This document shows, piece after piece, positions 1 to 6,371 of a DNA stretch of 10,035 bases. The DNA is taken from assembly GCA_023450775.1 (NCBI GenBank), contig JAEXGP010000384.1, positions 1-10,035 of the forward strand, written 5' to 3'. Source of the DNA: Actinomycetes bacterium. Lineage in GTDB: Bacteria; Actinomycetota; Acidimicrobiia; Acidimicrobiales; Microtrichaceae. A model generated the notes under the pieces. That model saw only the letters and a list, made by a program, of their open reading frames with translations, ran no database searches and had not been told where the DNA came from. The first letter of the stretch is position 1, and the number at the start of each line of letters is the position of its first letter. A program made the translations under genes and the position numbers.

Positions 1-112
1 CGCGAACTGCAGCGTCGCTGTTGCCGTCGGCGCAGAACACTTCCTTCACCACCACCCACCGTTCGGTCTCGCTCACGTTCACAGGGTGCCACGCGAGGCC
101 GTCCCAGAACAC
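1..112 (-). CDS. Possible partial gene, 5' end only, unknown product
   Basis: On the minus strand a frame opens at a GTG (112-110) and runs without a stop to the left edge of the window. It gives about 37 residues beginning (V)FWDGLAWHPVNVSETERW and ending near FCADGNSDAAVR. Most codons end in G or C and the peptide is rich in Trp, Val and acidic residues, as in real actinobacterial proteins; other frames here give Arg/Pro/Ser-rich text. There is an in-frame TGA about 20 bases upstream of the GTG, so the start is either this GTG or the frame is the remnant of a broken gene. I do not recognise the family. It would be divergent from the HNH gene. Confidence 0.33.
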   Translation of the reverse strand, partial: MFWDGLAWHPVNVSETERWVVVKEVFCADGNSDAAVR

Positions 113-196
113 CGGACATGGGCCACTTCATGCTGTGTTGCATGCGCCTGGTTCGAGGCGAGATTTTCGATTCCGATCCGCCCTGAGAGCGCAAGA

Positions 197-219
197 CTGT
201 CAGACCCCCTTCGTATGGT
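197..219 (+). promoter_or_regulatory. PafBC-type (RecA-NDp) DNA-damage promoter of the HNH gene
   Basis: TGTCA lies at 198-202 and the -10 hexamer TATGGT at 214-219. The RecA-NDp motif described in mycobacteria is tTGTCRgtg-N8-TAnnnT. Here the nine-base element is 197-205, the spacer 206-213 is exactly eight bases, and the hexamer fits TAnnnT. The element's core matches; its flanking bases (c at 197, gac at 203-205) match only partly. This motif is the site used by the WYL-domain activator PafBC for RecA-independent damage induction. The start codon ATG at 227 lies seven bases after the hexamer, where transcription would begin, so the mRNA is probably leaderless. The regulatory reading is inference from the motif. 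Confidence 0.6.
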
Positions 220-220
220 G

Positions 221-236
221 TCGAACATGCGTTCGA
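221..236 (+). promoter_or_regulatory. LexA (SOS) box overlapping the HNH gene start
   Basis: TCGAACATGCGTTCGA has two perfect 6-base arms around a 4-base centre. It matches the mycobacterial/actinobacterial SOS box TCGAAC-N4-GTTCGA at every fixed position. It starts one base after the -10 hexamer and covers the predicted +1 and the ATG at 227. LexA bound here would block open-complex formation or early elongation. Members of the M. tuberculosis 13E12 (DUF222) family are among the genes known to carry such boxes, so the placement is biologically coherent. Confidence 0.85.
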
Positions 237-1648
237 CTGGGGAAGGGAACGAGGAGCCGACCGGCTCGGACGACTCCGCCGGCGGCGACGGCGTTGCTGC
301 GGAGGGCGGTGGGGTGGTGGTGTCGTTCGGGGAGCCGGTGTTCGAGGTGCCGTCCGAAGCCGCTGCGGTTCTGGATGCGTTGCGGGTGTTGAACGAGGTC
401 GATCTCCGTGCGCTCAGTGATGACGCGCTGCTCGGCTTGTTCGACGGTCTCGAAGCGGTCGACCGTCTGGTTCATGGTTCCCGGTTCGGCATGTTGGCGG
501 AGTTGGAGGCTCGTGAGTTGACGGACCGTCGTCTGGGTCATGTGACGGCGAACGAGGCGGGGTGGCGTCATGGCGCGAACCCGATGCGGGTGAAGGCGGA
601 TGTGGCGGTGGCGAACACGCTGCGCCGGCATCAACCCAAGTTGGCTGCGGCGTTGGCGAGGGGTGAGGTGGCGGTGGATCGGGTGCGGGAGGTGTGCCGT
701 CACGTCAACGAGCGGAACCGTCACGCGTTCGAGGGCGCACAGGACTCGTTGATCGATCTGTGTCGCCGGCAGTCGCGGTTCTCGCAGTTCTCACGTGATG
801 TCGAGCAGCTGGCCCGCCTCGCGGACGCCGACGGTGTGGAGCCGCCGTTGCCGCGGAACCATGCGAAGGTCGATCTGCACGGCGATCAGCTCACCGCCAG
901 CGTCGAGTTGTTCGGGTCGCAGGCGATGGCGTTCGCAGCGCGGGTCGAAGCGGAGGCGGACCGCCTGTTCCGCCTGCATCGGGCGGAGGGGGTGTTGAGT
1001 GTCGATCTGCCGGTCCCGCCTCGCTCGGAGTTGTTGGCGCAGGCGTTGTTCAACCTGGTCGAACGGGGTTCGAGTGACCGTGCGCGTGGCCGGTTGGGTC
1101 CGACGGCGGACATCTCGATCATCGTCGACGTCGACCAAGCCACGGTCGGTGACCTGTTCGCCGATGGCGTGTTGCTCCCGGGGAAGGGGGCGTCGGTCGA
1201 CTGGTCGAAGAAGGCGATGGATCTCACCGGTGCGACGCTGCGGTACGCGTCACACGAGTGGGAGATGCTCACTTGTGATGCGGAGTACTCGTGGGTCATC
1301 AAGGACGCAGGCGGCCACCCCGTCGCGTGCCAGCACGGCGAACGTCACGCCAGCCGTGAGCAGCGCCGGAACCTCGAGTTCCGAGACGGCCGGTGTTGTT
1401 TCCCGGGCTGTGACATGAAGTCGAGTTGGTGCGACGCGCATCACGTGCACCACTACGGCGACGGTGGTCGTACCGAGATCTGCAACATGGCGCTCCTGTG
1501 TCGGCGCCATCACGGGGTGGTGCATCGGCGGGGCTGGTCGATGAAGGCCAACACGGCACCGGGACCGGGTGAGGGGTTCTTCACGATCACCACCCCCACC
1601 GGCACCGTGCTGCACACCCAACACGAACGACCACCCGCACCCGTCTGA
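227..1648 (+). CDS. DUF222 domain-containing HNH endonuclease (13E12 repeat family type)
   Basis: 473 residues. An N-terminal acidic, Gly-rich stretch (about 1-40) leads into a DUF222 helical domain (about 45-300). A C-terminal HNH nuclease domain carries the zinc/structural cysteines C390, C395, C402 and C425 and the HNH core C402-D-A-H405-H406-V-H408, then CRRHH at 425-429 and H433. The length is normal for the family. HNH proteins of this type are predicted DNA endonucleases; their cellular role is not settled. I chose ATG 227 because a -10 hexamer ends seven bases upstream; ATG 215 overlaps that hexamer and cannot be on its transcript, and the frame back to 86 reads as non-coding. The gene stands alone under two predicted DNA-damage signals. 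Its codons end in T and use TTG, CGT and GGT more often than those of its neighbours, consistent with acquisition from elsewhere. Family assignment is firm; substrate is unknown. Confidence 0.93.
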   Translation: MRSTGEGNEEPTGSDDSAGGDGVAAEGGGVVVSFGEPVFEVPSEAAAVLDALRVLNEVDLRALSDDALLGLFDGLEAVDRLVHGSRFGMLAELEARELTDRRLGHVTANEAGWRHGANPMRVKADVAVANTLRRHQPKLAAALARGEVAVDRVREVCRHVNERNRHAFEGAQDSLIDLCRRQSRFSQFSRDVEQLARLADADGVEPPLPRNHAKVDLHGDQLTASVELFGSQAMAFAARVEAEADRLFRLHRAEGVLSVDLPVPPRSELLAQALFNLVERGSSDRARGRLGPTADISIIVDVDQATVGDLFADGVLLPGKGASVDWSKKAMDLTGATLRYASHEWEMLTCDAEYSWVIKDAGGHPVACQHGERHASREQRRNLEFRDGRCCFPGCDMKSSWCDAHHVHHYGDGGRTEICNMALLCRRHHGVVHRRGWSMKANTAPGPGEGFFTITTPTGTVLHTQHERPPAPV

Positions 1649-1719
1649 GCACGGGACCGGCCGGACCAACCACCACCCAGCTTCCCCACGCATCCCGCCA
1701 TCGAGCTCGTTCCGACCAT

Positions 1720-1736
1720 CCGCGCCCCCGGCGCGG
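1720..1736 (+). terminator. Possible terminator hairpin after the HNH gene
   Basis: CCGCGCC (1720-1726) and GGCGCGG (1730-1736) form a perfect 7-bp all-GC stem with a CCC loop. It sits 72 bases after the HNH stop and 26 bases before the -10 of the next gene. There is no T-run after it, so it is at best the T-less kind proposed for high-GC actinobacteria. Confidence 0.35.
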
Positions 1737-1762
1737 GCACACCCGCGTCCGGGCAGACCCCG

Positions 1763-1768
1763 TACGCT
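1763..1768 (+). promoter_or_regulatory. -10 hexamer TACGCT for leaderless start of the oxidoreductase
   Basis: TACGCT fits the actinobacterial TANNNT -10 and ends exactly seven bases before the ATG at 1776, so the transcript would start at or within a base of the start codon. No convincing -35 is visible at 16-18 bases upstream. No Shine-Dalgarno precedes the ATG, which supports leaderless translation. Confidence 0.5.
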
Positions 1769-1775
1769 GCCCCGG

Positions 1776-2828
1776 ATGTCCATCCGTGTGGGGTTCCTGG
1801 GGGCCGGCCTCATCGCCGCCTATCACGCCATCCAGCTCAACGTCGTCCGGGACGGTGCCGGGCCCGACAACCGGATCGTGGCGGTGTACGACCCCGACCC
1901 GGAGCGCGCCAAGGGCCTCGCCGGCGGTCAGGGCGCCACCGTGTGCGCCTCGCCGCAGGAGGTCATCGAGGCGTCCGATGCGGTGTTCGTGTGCACCTGG
2001 ACCGCCGAGCACCTGCCGATGGTCCGCCTGGTCGCGGAGGCCGGCACGCCGCTGTTCTGCGAGAAGCCGCTGTCGCTCGACCTGCCGCGCTCGCGGGAGC
2101 TCGTCCAGGTGGTGCGCGGCGCGGGCATCGTGAACATGGTCGGGCTCGTCATGCGCTCCAGCCCGACGCTGCTGGTCATGCGCGAGATGATCCACGACCC
2201 GAGCTCGGGCCGGGTCATGAACGTGGTCTTCCGCGACGACCAGTACATCCCCACCCAGGGCATGTACGCGTCGACCTGGCGCGGCGACATCGAGCTGGCC
2301 GGCTCCGGTGCGCTCATGGAGCACTCGATCCACGACCTGGACCTCCTGGAGTGGTTGCTCGGGCCGGTCGACACCATCGGCGCCCACCAGTCGTTCTTCC
2401 ACGGCATCGAGGGCATCGAGGACTCGGTGAGCGCGCTGCTGCGCTTCACGAGCGGCGCCTCGGGCAACCTCGCGTCCATCTGGCACGACGTGCTGAGCCG
2501 GCCGAGCCAGCGACGCATGGAGGTGTTCTGCGAGAACGCCACGATCACCCTCGAGTCGGACGACGTGGGACCGGTGCGCCGTCAGACGGCCGACGCCGAG
2601 GAGGTCGTGGGCGGCGTGGACCTGATCCCGTGGCTGGCCGCGAGGGGGATCGCCACCCCGAGCGCCGAGGAGGAGTTCCTCCGGGCCGTCGCCGTGCACC
2701 TCGAGGGCGGGACGCCCGAACGCCTGCGCCCCGACGTCGAGGACGCGTTGAGGGCCCACGTGCTCGCCGACGCCACCTACCGGTCCGCCGTCGTCGGCGG
2801 CGACCCCGTGGCCATCCCCGAACCGTGA
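1776..2828 (+). CDS. Gfo/Idh/MocA family NAD(P)-dependent oxidoreductase
   Basis: 350 residues, the usual family length. The N-terminal Rossmann fold opens with VGFLGAG (residues 5-11), a GxG dinucleotide-binding loop. The family motif E96-K97-P98 follows at the end of the nucleotide-binding half. The C-terminal half carries GALMEHSIHDLDLLEWLLG, with H186 and D187 in the place of the conserved catalytic/substrate HxxD region. Such enzymes oxidise or reduce hydroxyls of sugars, inositols and related polyols using NAD(P); the substrate cannot be read from sequence. ATG 1776 is chosen because the fold starts immediately after it and a -10 hexamer ends seven bases before it; the frame further upstream is Pro/Ser/Arg-rich and non-coding. 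The stop overlaps the GTG of nagA, so the two are almost certainly co-translated. Confidence 0.92.
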   Translation: MSIRVGFLGAGLIAAYHAIQLNVVRDGAGPDNRIVAVYDPDPERAKGLAGGQGATVCASPQEVIEASDAVFVCTWTAEHLPMVRLVAEAGTPLFCEKPLSLDLPRSRELVQVVRGAGIVNMVGLVMRSSPTLLVMREMIHDPSSGRVMNVVFRDDQYIPTQGMYASTWRGDIELAGSGALMEHSIHDLDLLEWLLGPVDTIGAHQSFFHGIEGIEDSVSALLRFTSGASGNLASIWHDVLSRPSQRRMEVFCENATITLESDDVGPVRRQTADAEEVVGGVDLIPWLAARGIATPSAEEEFLRAVAVHLEGGTPERLRPDVEDALRAHVLADATYRSAVVGGDPVAIPEP

Positions 2829-3982
2829 CCGGATCCGCCGGCGACCGGACGCTCGGCGTCGGCGCCGCGCTCGTCGACGGCGAGCTCGTCCCCGGCGACC
2901 TGGCGGTCGGGGTGGACGGTCGGATCGCTGCGGTCGGGGTGGGATCAGGCGAGGGCCGCGGACACGTGGCGATCCCCGGACTGGTGGACCTGCAGGTCAA
3001 CGGGTTCGCCGGCGTCGACCTCCGCCGGACCGACGTGGCGGGCTACCGGGTGGCGGGTGAAGCCCTGGCGGCGCACGCCGCCACCGCGGTCCAGCCCACG
3101 TTCTTCGGGCTGTCGCTCGACCGCTACGTGGGCGCGCTCGGAGTGCTGGCCGATGTGGCGGCCGACCAACGGGCAGGGTTGGCGTCGGGGTCGCTGTGGG
3201 GTTGCCGGTTCCTGCCGGCGCACCTGGAAGGACCGTTCCTCAACCCGACGTTCAAGGGGGCCCACGACGAGCGCACCTTCCTGGCGCCGTCGATCGACGC
3301 GGCGGACCGCCTGCTCGCGACCGGTCAGGTCGGCTTCATGACGGTGGCGCCCGAGCTTCCCGGCGGCATCGCCCTGGTCCGCCACCTCGCGGCGAACGGC
3401 GTGGTGGTCAGCATCGGTCACTCCGATGCGGACGTGGACGCCACGCTGGCGGCCGTCGACGCCGGCGCTCGCCACCTCACCCACTGCTGGAACGCCCACC
3501 GGCGTCTCACGTCGCGAGACCCCGGCCCCGCAGCGGTGGCGCTGTCGCGGCCGGACGTCGTCGTGGGCCTGATCCCCGACGGTGTGCACGTGGCGGACGA
3601 GGTGCTGCGGCTGACCCTGCACGCCGCGGAGGGGCGCGTGGCGGCGACGACCGACTGCATCCCGCCCGCGGGCTTGGCGTCGCTCGACGAGTGGGAGGAG
3701 GAGCCCGGCATGACGGTCACCGTGCGCGACGGCCGGGCGACGCTCGCCGACGGCACGCTCGCCGGCAGCATCGCCACGCCCGACCAGGTGCTGCGCCACC
3801 TCGTCGACCTCGGACTGGAGCTCCCCGACGCGGTGGATGCGTGCGGCGGGGTCCAACGCCGGTTGCTCGGGCTGGCGGACGTGCGGCTGCGGCCGGGCGA
3901 CGTCGCGGACGTCGCCGTCCTGGACGACGGCCTGCGGCCCGTGCGGACGCTGGTCGCGGGCCACGAGGTGTTCGCCGCCTGA
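2825..3982 (+). CDS. nagA: N-acetylglucosamine-6-phosphate deacetylase (NagA family)
   Basis: 385 residues, standard for NagA. NagA removes acetate from GlcNAc-6-phosphate in the cytoplasm, feeding amino-sugar catabolism and cell-wall recycling. Visible motifs by comparison with E. coli NagA: IPGLVDLQVNG (50-60), HLEGPF with metal ligand E135, SIGHSDA with H199, LTHCWNA with H220, DGVHV with H255, and the catalytic aspartate D277 in TTDC. The early motif is QVN (57-59), not HxH, as in the mononuclear E. coli type. N223-A224 is followed by His where many NagA proteins have Met (NAM), and the usual REPG is RDPG. The GTG start overlaps the upstream stop as GTGA, and no separate ribosome site is needed. 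Paired with an oxidoreductase of the sugar-handling family, it may act on a modified amino sugar. A related amidohydrolase activity is the main alternative. Confidence 0.88.
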   Translation: MTGSAGDRTLGVGAALVDGELVPGDLAVGVDGRIAAVGVGSGEGRGHVAIPGLVDLQVNGFAGVDLRRTDVAGYRVAGEALAAHAATAVQPTFFGLSLDRYVGALGVLADVAADQRAGLASGSLWGCRFLPAHLEGPFLNPTFKGAHDERTFLAPSIDAADRLLATGQVGFMTVAPELPGGIALVRHLAANGVVVSIGHSDADVDATLAAVDAGARHLTHCWNAHRRLTSRDPGPAAVALSRPDVVVGLIPDGVHVADEVLRLTLHAAEGRVAATTDCIPPAGLASLDEWEEEPGMTVTVRDGRATLADGTLAGSIATPDQVLRHLVDLGLELPDAVDACGGVQRRLLGLADVRLRPGDVADVAVLDDGLRPVRTLVAGHEVFAA

Positions 3983-3996
3983 GCGGGCCGCGGCGT

Positions 3997-4025
3997 TTGA
4001 CGGTCGTGACGCCGCCGGGAACACT
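3997..4025 (+). promoter_or_regulatory. Possible promoter of the racemase gene
   Basis: TTGACG (3997-4002) is a near-consensus -35. After a 17-base spacer comes AACACT (4020-4025), a weak -10 keeping only the A and last T of TANNNT. It lies in the gap between nagA and the racemase, and would give a leader of about 30 bases containing a purine-rich ribosome site. A 7-bp inverted repeat, GCGGCGT/ACGCCGC (3990-3996, 4009-4015), frames the -35 and could be an operator or a weak nagA terminator. Confidence 0.35.
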
Positions 4026-4048
4026 CGGACCCACGTCACGTCGGAGCC

Positions 4049-4055
4049 GAGGGGG
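4049..4055 (+). promoter_or_regulatory. Ribosome-binding site deciding the racemase start
   Basis: GAGGGGG lies six bases before GTG 4062. It is the only clear Shine-Dalgarno-like run in the gap and fixes the start at this GTG rather than the TTG at 4071 or codons further upstream. Confidence 0.5.
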
Positions 4056-4061
4056 CACGCA

Positions 4062-5228
4062 GTGGGACCGTTGAGCGGGATCAGGATCATCGAGGTCGCA
4101 GGCATCGGACCCGGACCGTTCGCAGCGATGATGCTGGCCGACATGGGTGCGGACGTGATCCGGGTGGACCGCGCCGCGAACGCCATGGGCGGCGATCCCG
4201 AGGTGCCGCCGTCGGACGTGCTCAACCGCGGCCGCCGGTCGATCGCGCTGGACCTGAAGTCGCCCGAGGGCATGGCCGTGCTGATGGACCTCGTCGAGCA
4301 CGCCGACGGGCTCATCGAGGGCTTCCGTCCCGGTGTCGCCGAGCGACTGGGTTTCGGACCCGAGGCCTGCGCCGAGCGCAACCCCAAGCTCGTGTTCGGA
4401 CGCATGACCGGCTGGGGTCAGGACGGCCCGTACGCGCCGACCGCGGGCCACGACATCAACTACATCGCCCTCGCCGGCGTCCTGGCCCACCTCGGCCGGG
4501 CGGACGAGAAGCCCACCCCGCCGATCAACCTGGTCGGTGACTTCGGCGGCGGCGGCATGCTGCTCGCGTTCGGCATGGTCTGCGCGCTGCTCGAGGCCCA
4601 GCGGTCCGGCTCCGGCCAGGTCGTCGACGCCGCCATGGTCGACGGCGCCGCCACCCTCATGACGATGATGTGGGCGTTCTCCGCCATGGGCATCTGGTCC
4701 GAGGAGCGGGGCACGAACATGCTCGACACCGGCGCCCACTTCTACGACACGTTCGAGTGCGCCGACGGCGGCTACGTGTCGATCGGCTCGATCGAGCCGC
4801 AGTTCTACGCCCAGCTCGTCGAGCTCACCGGGCTCGAGAAGCACTACTCCGACAAGGGCCAGGAGCTGCCCCGCCAGATGGACCGGGCGGCGTGGGGCGA
4901 GCTCAAGGGCGCGCTGACCGAGATCTTCCTCACCCGCACTCGCGACGAGTGGTGCGAGGTCATGGAGGGCACCGACGTGTGCTTCGCTCCCGTGCTCACC
5001 ATGAGCGAGGCCCGGAACCACCCGCACAACGTCGCCCGCGGCACCTTCGTCGAGGTCGCCGGCATCCCGCAGCCCGCACCGGCGCCGCGGTTCAGCCGCA
5101 CCACGGCCGAGATCCAGCGGCCGCCGGCGCACGTGGGCCAGCACACCGACGAGGTCCTGTCGGACTGGCTGGGACTCGACGCCGAGCGCCTCGCCGCGCT
5201 GCGCGACTCGGGCGCCGTCGCCGGCTGA
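4062..5228 (+). CDS. mcr: Alpha-methylacyl-CoA racemase (CaiB/BaiF CoA-transferase family III)
   Basis: 388 residues. From memory it follows the M. tuberculosis racemase MCR along nearly its whole length: GIGPGPFAAMMLADMGADV (12-30), NRGRRSIALDLK, MTGWGQDGPYAP, GHDINY, VGDFGGGGM, VVDAAMVDGA, and a C-terminal APAPRFSRT. The catalytic pair of MCR (H126, D156) corresponds to H130 and D160 here, and E245 in SIEPQFYA corresponds to the third active-site acid. The enzyme epimerises (2R)- and (2S)-2-methylacyl-CoAs so that beta-oxidation of branched acids such as sterol side chains or pristanate can proceed. The specific GHDINY and GDFGGG motifs favour racemase over a true CoA-transferase. It stands as a single cistron between nagA and the PIG-L gene, with its own possible promoter. 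Confidence 0.93.
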   Translation: MGPLSGIRIIEVAGIGPGPFAAMMLADMGADVIRVDRAANAMGGDPEVPPSDVLNRGRRSIALDLKSPEGMAVLMDLVEHADGLIEGFRPGVAERLGFGPEACAERNPKLVFGRMTGWGQDGPYAPTAGHDINYIALAGVLAHLGRADEKPTPPINLVGDFGGGGMLLAFGMVCALLEAQRSGSGQVVDAAMVDGAATLMTMMWAFSAMGIWSEERGTNMLDTGAHFYDTFECADGGYVSIGSIEPQFYAQLVELTGLEKHYSDKGQELPRQMDRAAWGELKGALTEIFLTRTRDEWCEVMEGTDVCFAPVLTMSEARNHPHNVARGTFVEVAGIPQPAPAPRFSRTTAEIQRPPAHVGQHTDEVLSDWLGLDAERLAALRDSGAVAG

Positions 5229-5253
5229 TCAGCCCGGGCGCCATCGCCGGCAG
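5209..5253 (+). repeat. Short direct repeat around the racemase stop, with a 12-bp palindrome
   Basis: The 17 bases at 5209-5225 recur at 5235-5251 with one mismatch (g5217/a5243), so the last codons of the racemase gene are echoed just after its stop. Between them GGCTGATCAGCC (5223-5234) is a perfect 12-bp palindrome containing the TGA stop (5226-5228). It may be a slippage duplication or part of a weak termination structure; no T-run follows. Confidence 0.45.
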
Positions 5254-5281
5254 ACCTGGGTGCCGCGGGGCCGGGCGGGCG

Positions 5282-5304
5282 GTGTCGGGACCGAGCGTTA
5301 GCCT
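5282..5304 (+). promoter_or_regulatory. Leaderless promoter of the PIG-L gene with a PafBC-like element
   Basis: The -10 hexamer TAGCCT (5299-5304) ends exactly seven bases before ATG 5312. Upstream, TGTCG (5283-5287) is placed as in the HNH promoter: eleven bases between TGTCR and TANNNT. The core agrees with the RecA-NDp/PafBC motif; the flanking gga (5288-5290) matches the expected gtg poorly. No Shine-Dalgarno is present. The -10 and leaderless reading are fairly secure; PafBC control is tentative. Confidence 0.45.
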
Positions 5305-5311
5305 CCCGCAG

Positions 5312-6136
5312 ATGTCGACCGTCGTGTGCTTCCACGCCCATCCCGACGACGAGTGCATCCAGACCGGGGGGACCATGGCCCGGGCCGCTGCCGAGGGGCA
5401 CCGCGTCGTGCTCGTGGTCGCCACCCGCGGCGAGCACGGCGAGATCGTGCCCGACGTCCTCGAGGAGGGCGAGGCGCTGTGGCAGCGGCGGATCGCCGAG
5501 ACCTACGAGGCCGCCCGGATCCTGGGTGCCGAGCGCGTCGAGTTCCTGGGCTACGTCGACTCCGGGATGATGGGCGAGCCCGGCAACGACGCGCCGTACT
5601 CCTTCTGGTCCGCGGACGTGGAGCACGCAGCCCACCGCCTCGCCGCCATCCTCACCGAGGAGTCGGCGGACGTGCTGACCGCCTACGACCACCACGGCGG
5701 CTACGGCCACCCGGACCACATCCAGGTCCACCGGGTGGGGCTGCGCGCCGCGGAGATCGCGGGCACGCCGATCGTGCTCCAGGCGACGATGAACCGGGAC
5801 TACATCAAGGCCGGCCTCGCCGAGGCCCGCGCCGCGGCGGAGGCGGCCCGCGAGGTGGGTGACGAGATCGAGACGCCGGCCGATGAACCCGAGTTCGAGC
5901 CGCCCGACGACTTCGGCGAGCCCGAGGCGAACATCACCCACGCGATCGACGTCCGGGACCTCACCGATCGCAAGCGGGCGGCCATGCAGGCCCACGCCAG
6001 TCAGATCGCGCCCGACTCCTGGTTCCTCAAGATGGACGACGAGCAGTTCGAGCGTGCGTTCGGGACCGAGTGGTTCATCCGCGTCGGGCGACCGCGAGGC
6101 GAGGGCGCGCCCTTCGCCGCCTCGATCTGGGACTGA
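5312..6136 (+). CDS. PIG-L family zinc deacetylase (MshB/Mca-like)
   Basis: 274 residues. The N-terminal zinc motif AHPDDE (9-14) supplies H10 and D13, with D12 the likely general base. The second motif GGYGHPDH places H133 and H136 (the third zinc ligand) after a TAYDHHGG strand. DSGMMG and FWSADVEHAA resemble MshB, the deacetylase of GlcNAc-inositol in mycothiol synthesis, while length (MshB about 300, Mca about 290 residues) and the C-terminus are not diagnostic. PIG-L enzymes remove acetyl groups from GlcNAc conjugates or cleave mycothiol S-conjugates; which one applies here is unknown. Start: ATG 5312, seven bases after a -10 hexamer and two codons before the first beta strand. The C-terminus contains an acidic linker (about 185-210) and ends in VGRPRGEGAPFAASIWD. 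Its last 62 bases overlap a small gene on the opposite strand. Confidence 0.88.
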   Translation: MSTVVCFHAHPDDECIQTGGTMARAAAEGHRVVLVVATRGEHGEIVPDVLEEGEALWQRRIAETYEAARILGAERVEFLGYVDSGMMGEPGNDAPYSFWSADVEHAAHRLAAILTEESADVLTAYDHHGGYGHPDHIQVHRVGLRAAEIAGTPIVLQATMNRDYIKAGLAEARAAAEAAREVGDEIETPADEPEFEPPDDFGEPEANITHAIDVRDLTDRKRAAMQAHASQIAPDSWFLKMDDEQFERAFGTEWFIRVGRPRGEGAPFAASIWD

Positions 6137-6296
6137 CCAGCACCAGGTCGCCGCGGCGACGACGCTGGGGCTGCGGCGGGCACTTGGTGCCGGCGCCGAT
6201 CAGCATGGACACGGCCAGCCCGACCGCCAGCCACAGGGCGAGGAGCAGGACGAGCATCCACATGCCCAGACCCTTCCCCGCCCGGGCGCTCGTCAT
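6075..6296 (-). CDS. Small single-pass membrane protein, unknown function
   Basis: 73 residues. A short basic N-terminus (MTSARAGKG) is followed by one hydrophobic helix (about 12-34, MWMLVLLLALWLAVGLAVSM), then Cys-Pro-Pro and a strongly Arg-rich tail. Through codon 44 almost every codon ends in G or C, which argues for real coding; the tail beyond residue 45 loses this bias where it overlaps the end of the PIG-L gene (62 bases, convergent). No Shine-Dalgarno or clear -10 is visible. The family is not recognised. Its membrane orientation by the positive-inside rule is unclear because both ends are basic. Confidence 0.5.
   Translation of the reverse strand: MTSARAGKGLGMWMLVLLLALWLAVGLAVSMLIGAGTKCPPQPQRRRRGDLVLVSPRSRRRRARPRLAVARRG
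6147..6160 (+). terminator. 14-bp palindrome after the PIG-L gene, possible terminator
   Basis: GTCGCCGCGGCGAC is a perfect palindrome starting eleven bases after the PIG-L stop. It could fold as a short GC stem and act as a T-less terminator. It also lies inside the small minus-strand gene (codons for RRRRGD), so the symmetry may partly reflect Arg codons. Confidence 0.28.
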
Positions 6297-6371
6297 GCGT
6301 CCGTAACAATGGAAGCCGGCGCTCGTCGGACGTGTGAGGGCCCGGGGTGCGGCTCCGCTGGGAGACCGCCG

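Noticed and set aside
86..226. N-terminal extension of the HNH protein to ATG 86 or ATG 215
   Set aside because: The -10 hexamer (214-219) overlaps ATG 215, the LexA box covers 221-236, and the extra residues are Cys/Arg/Pro-rich with no coding character.
1059..1073. Second LexA-like site TCGAAC-GGG-GTTCGA inside the HNH gene
   Set aside because: The arms are right but the spacer is three bases, not four, so the half-sites are out of register; it is also deep in coding sequence.
1587..2759. 390-residue minus-strand frame opposite the oxidoreductase
   Set aside because: It is antisense to a gene with clear family motifs, and its His/Arg/Asp-rich composition is typical of a high-GC shadow frame.
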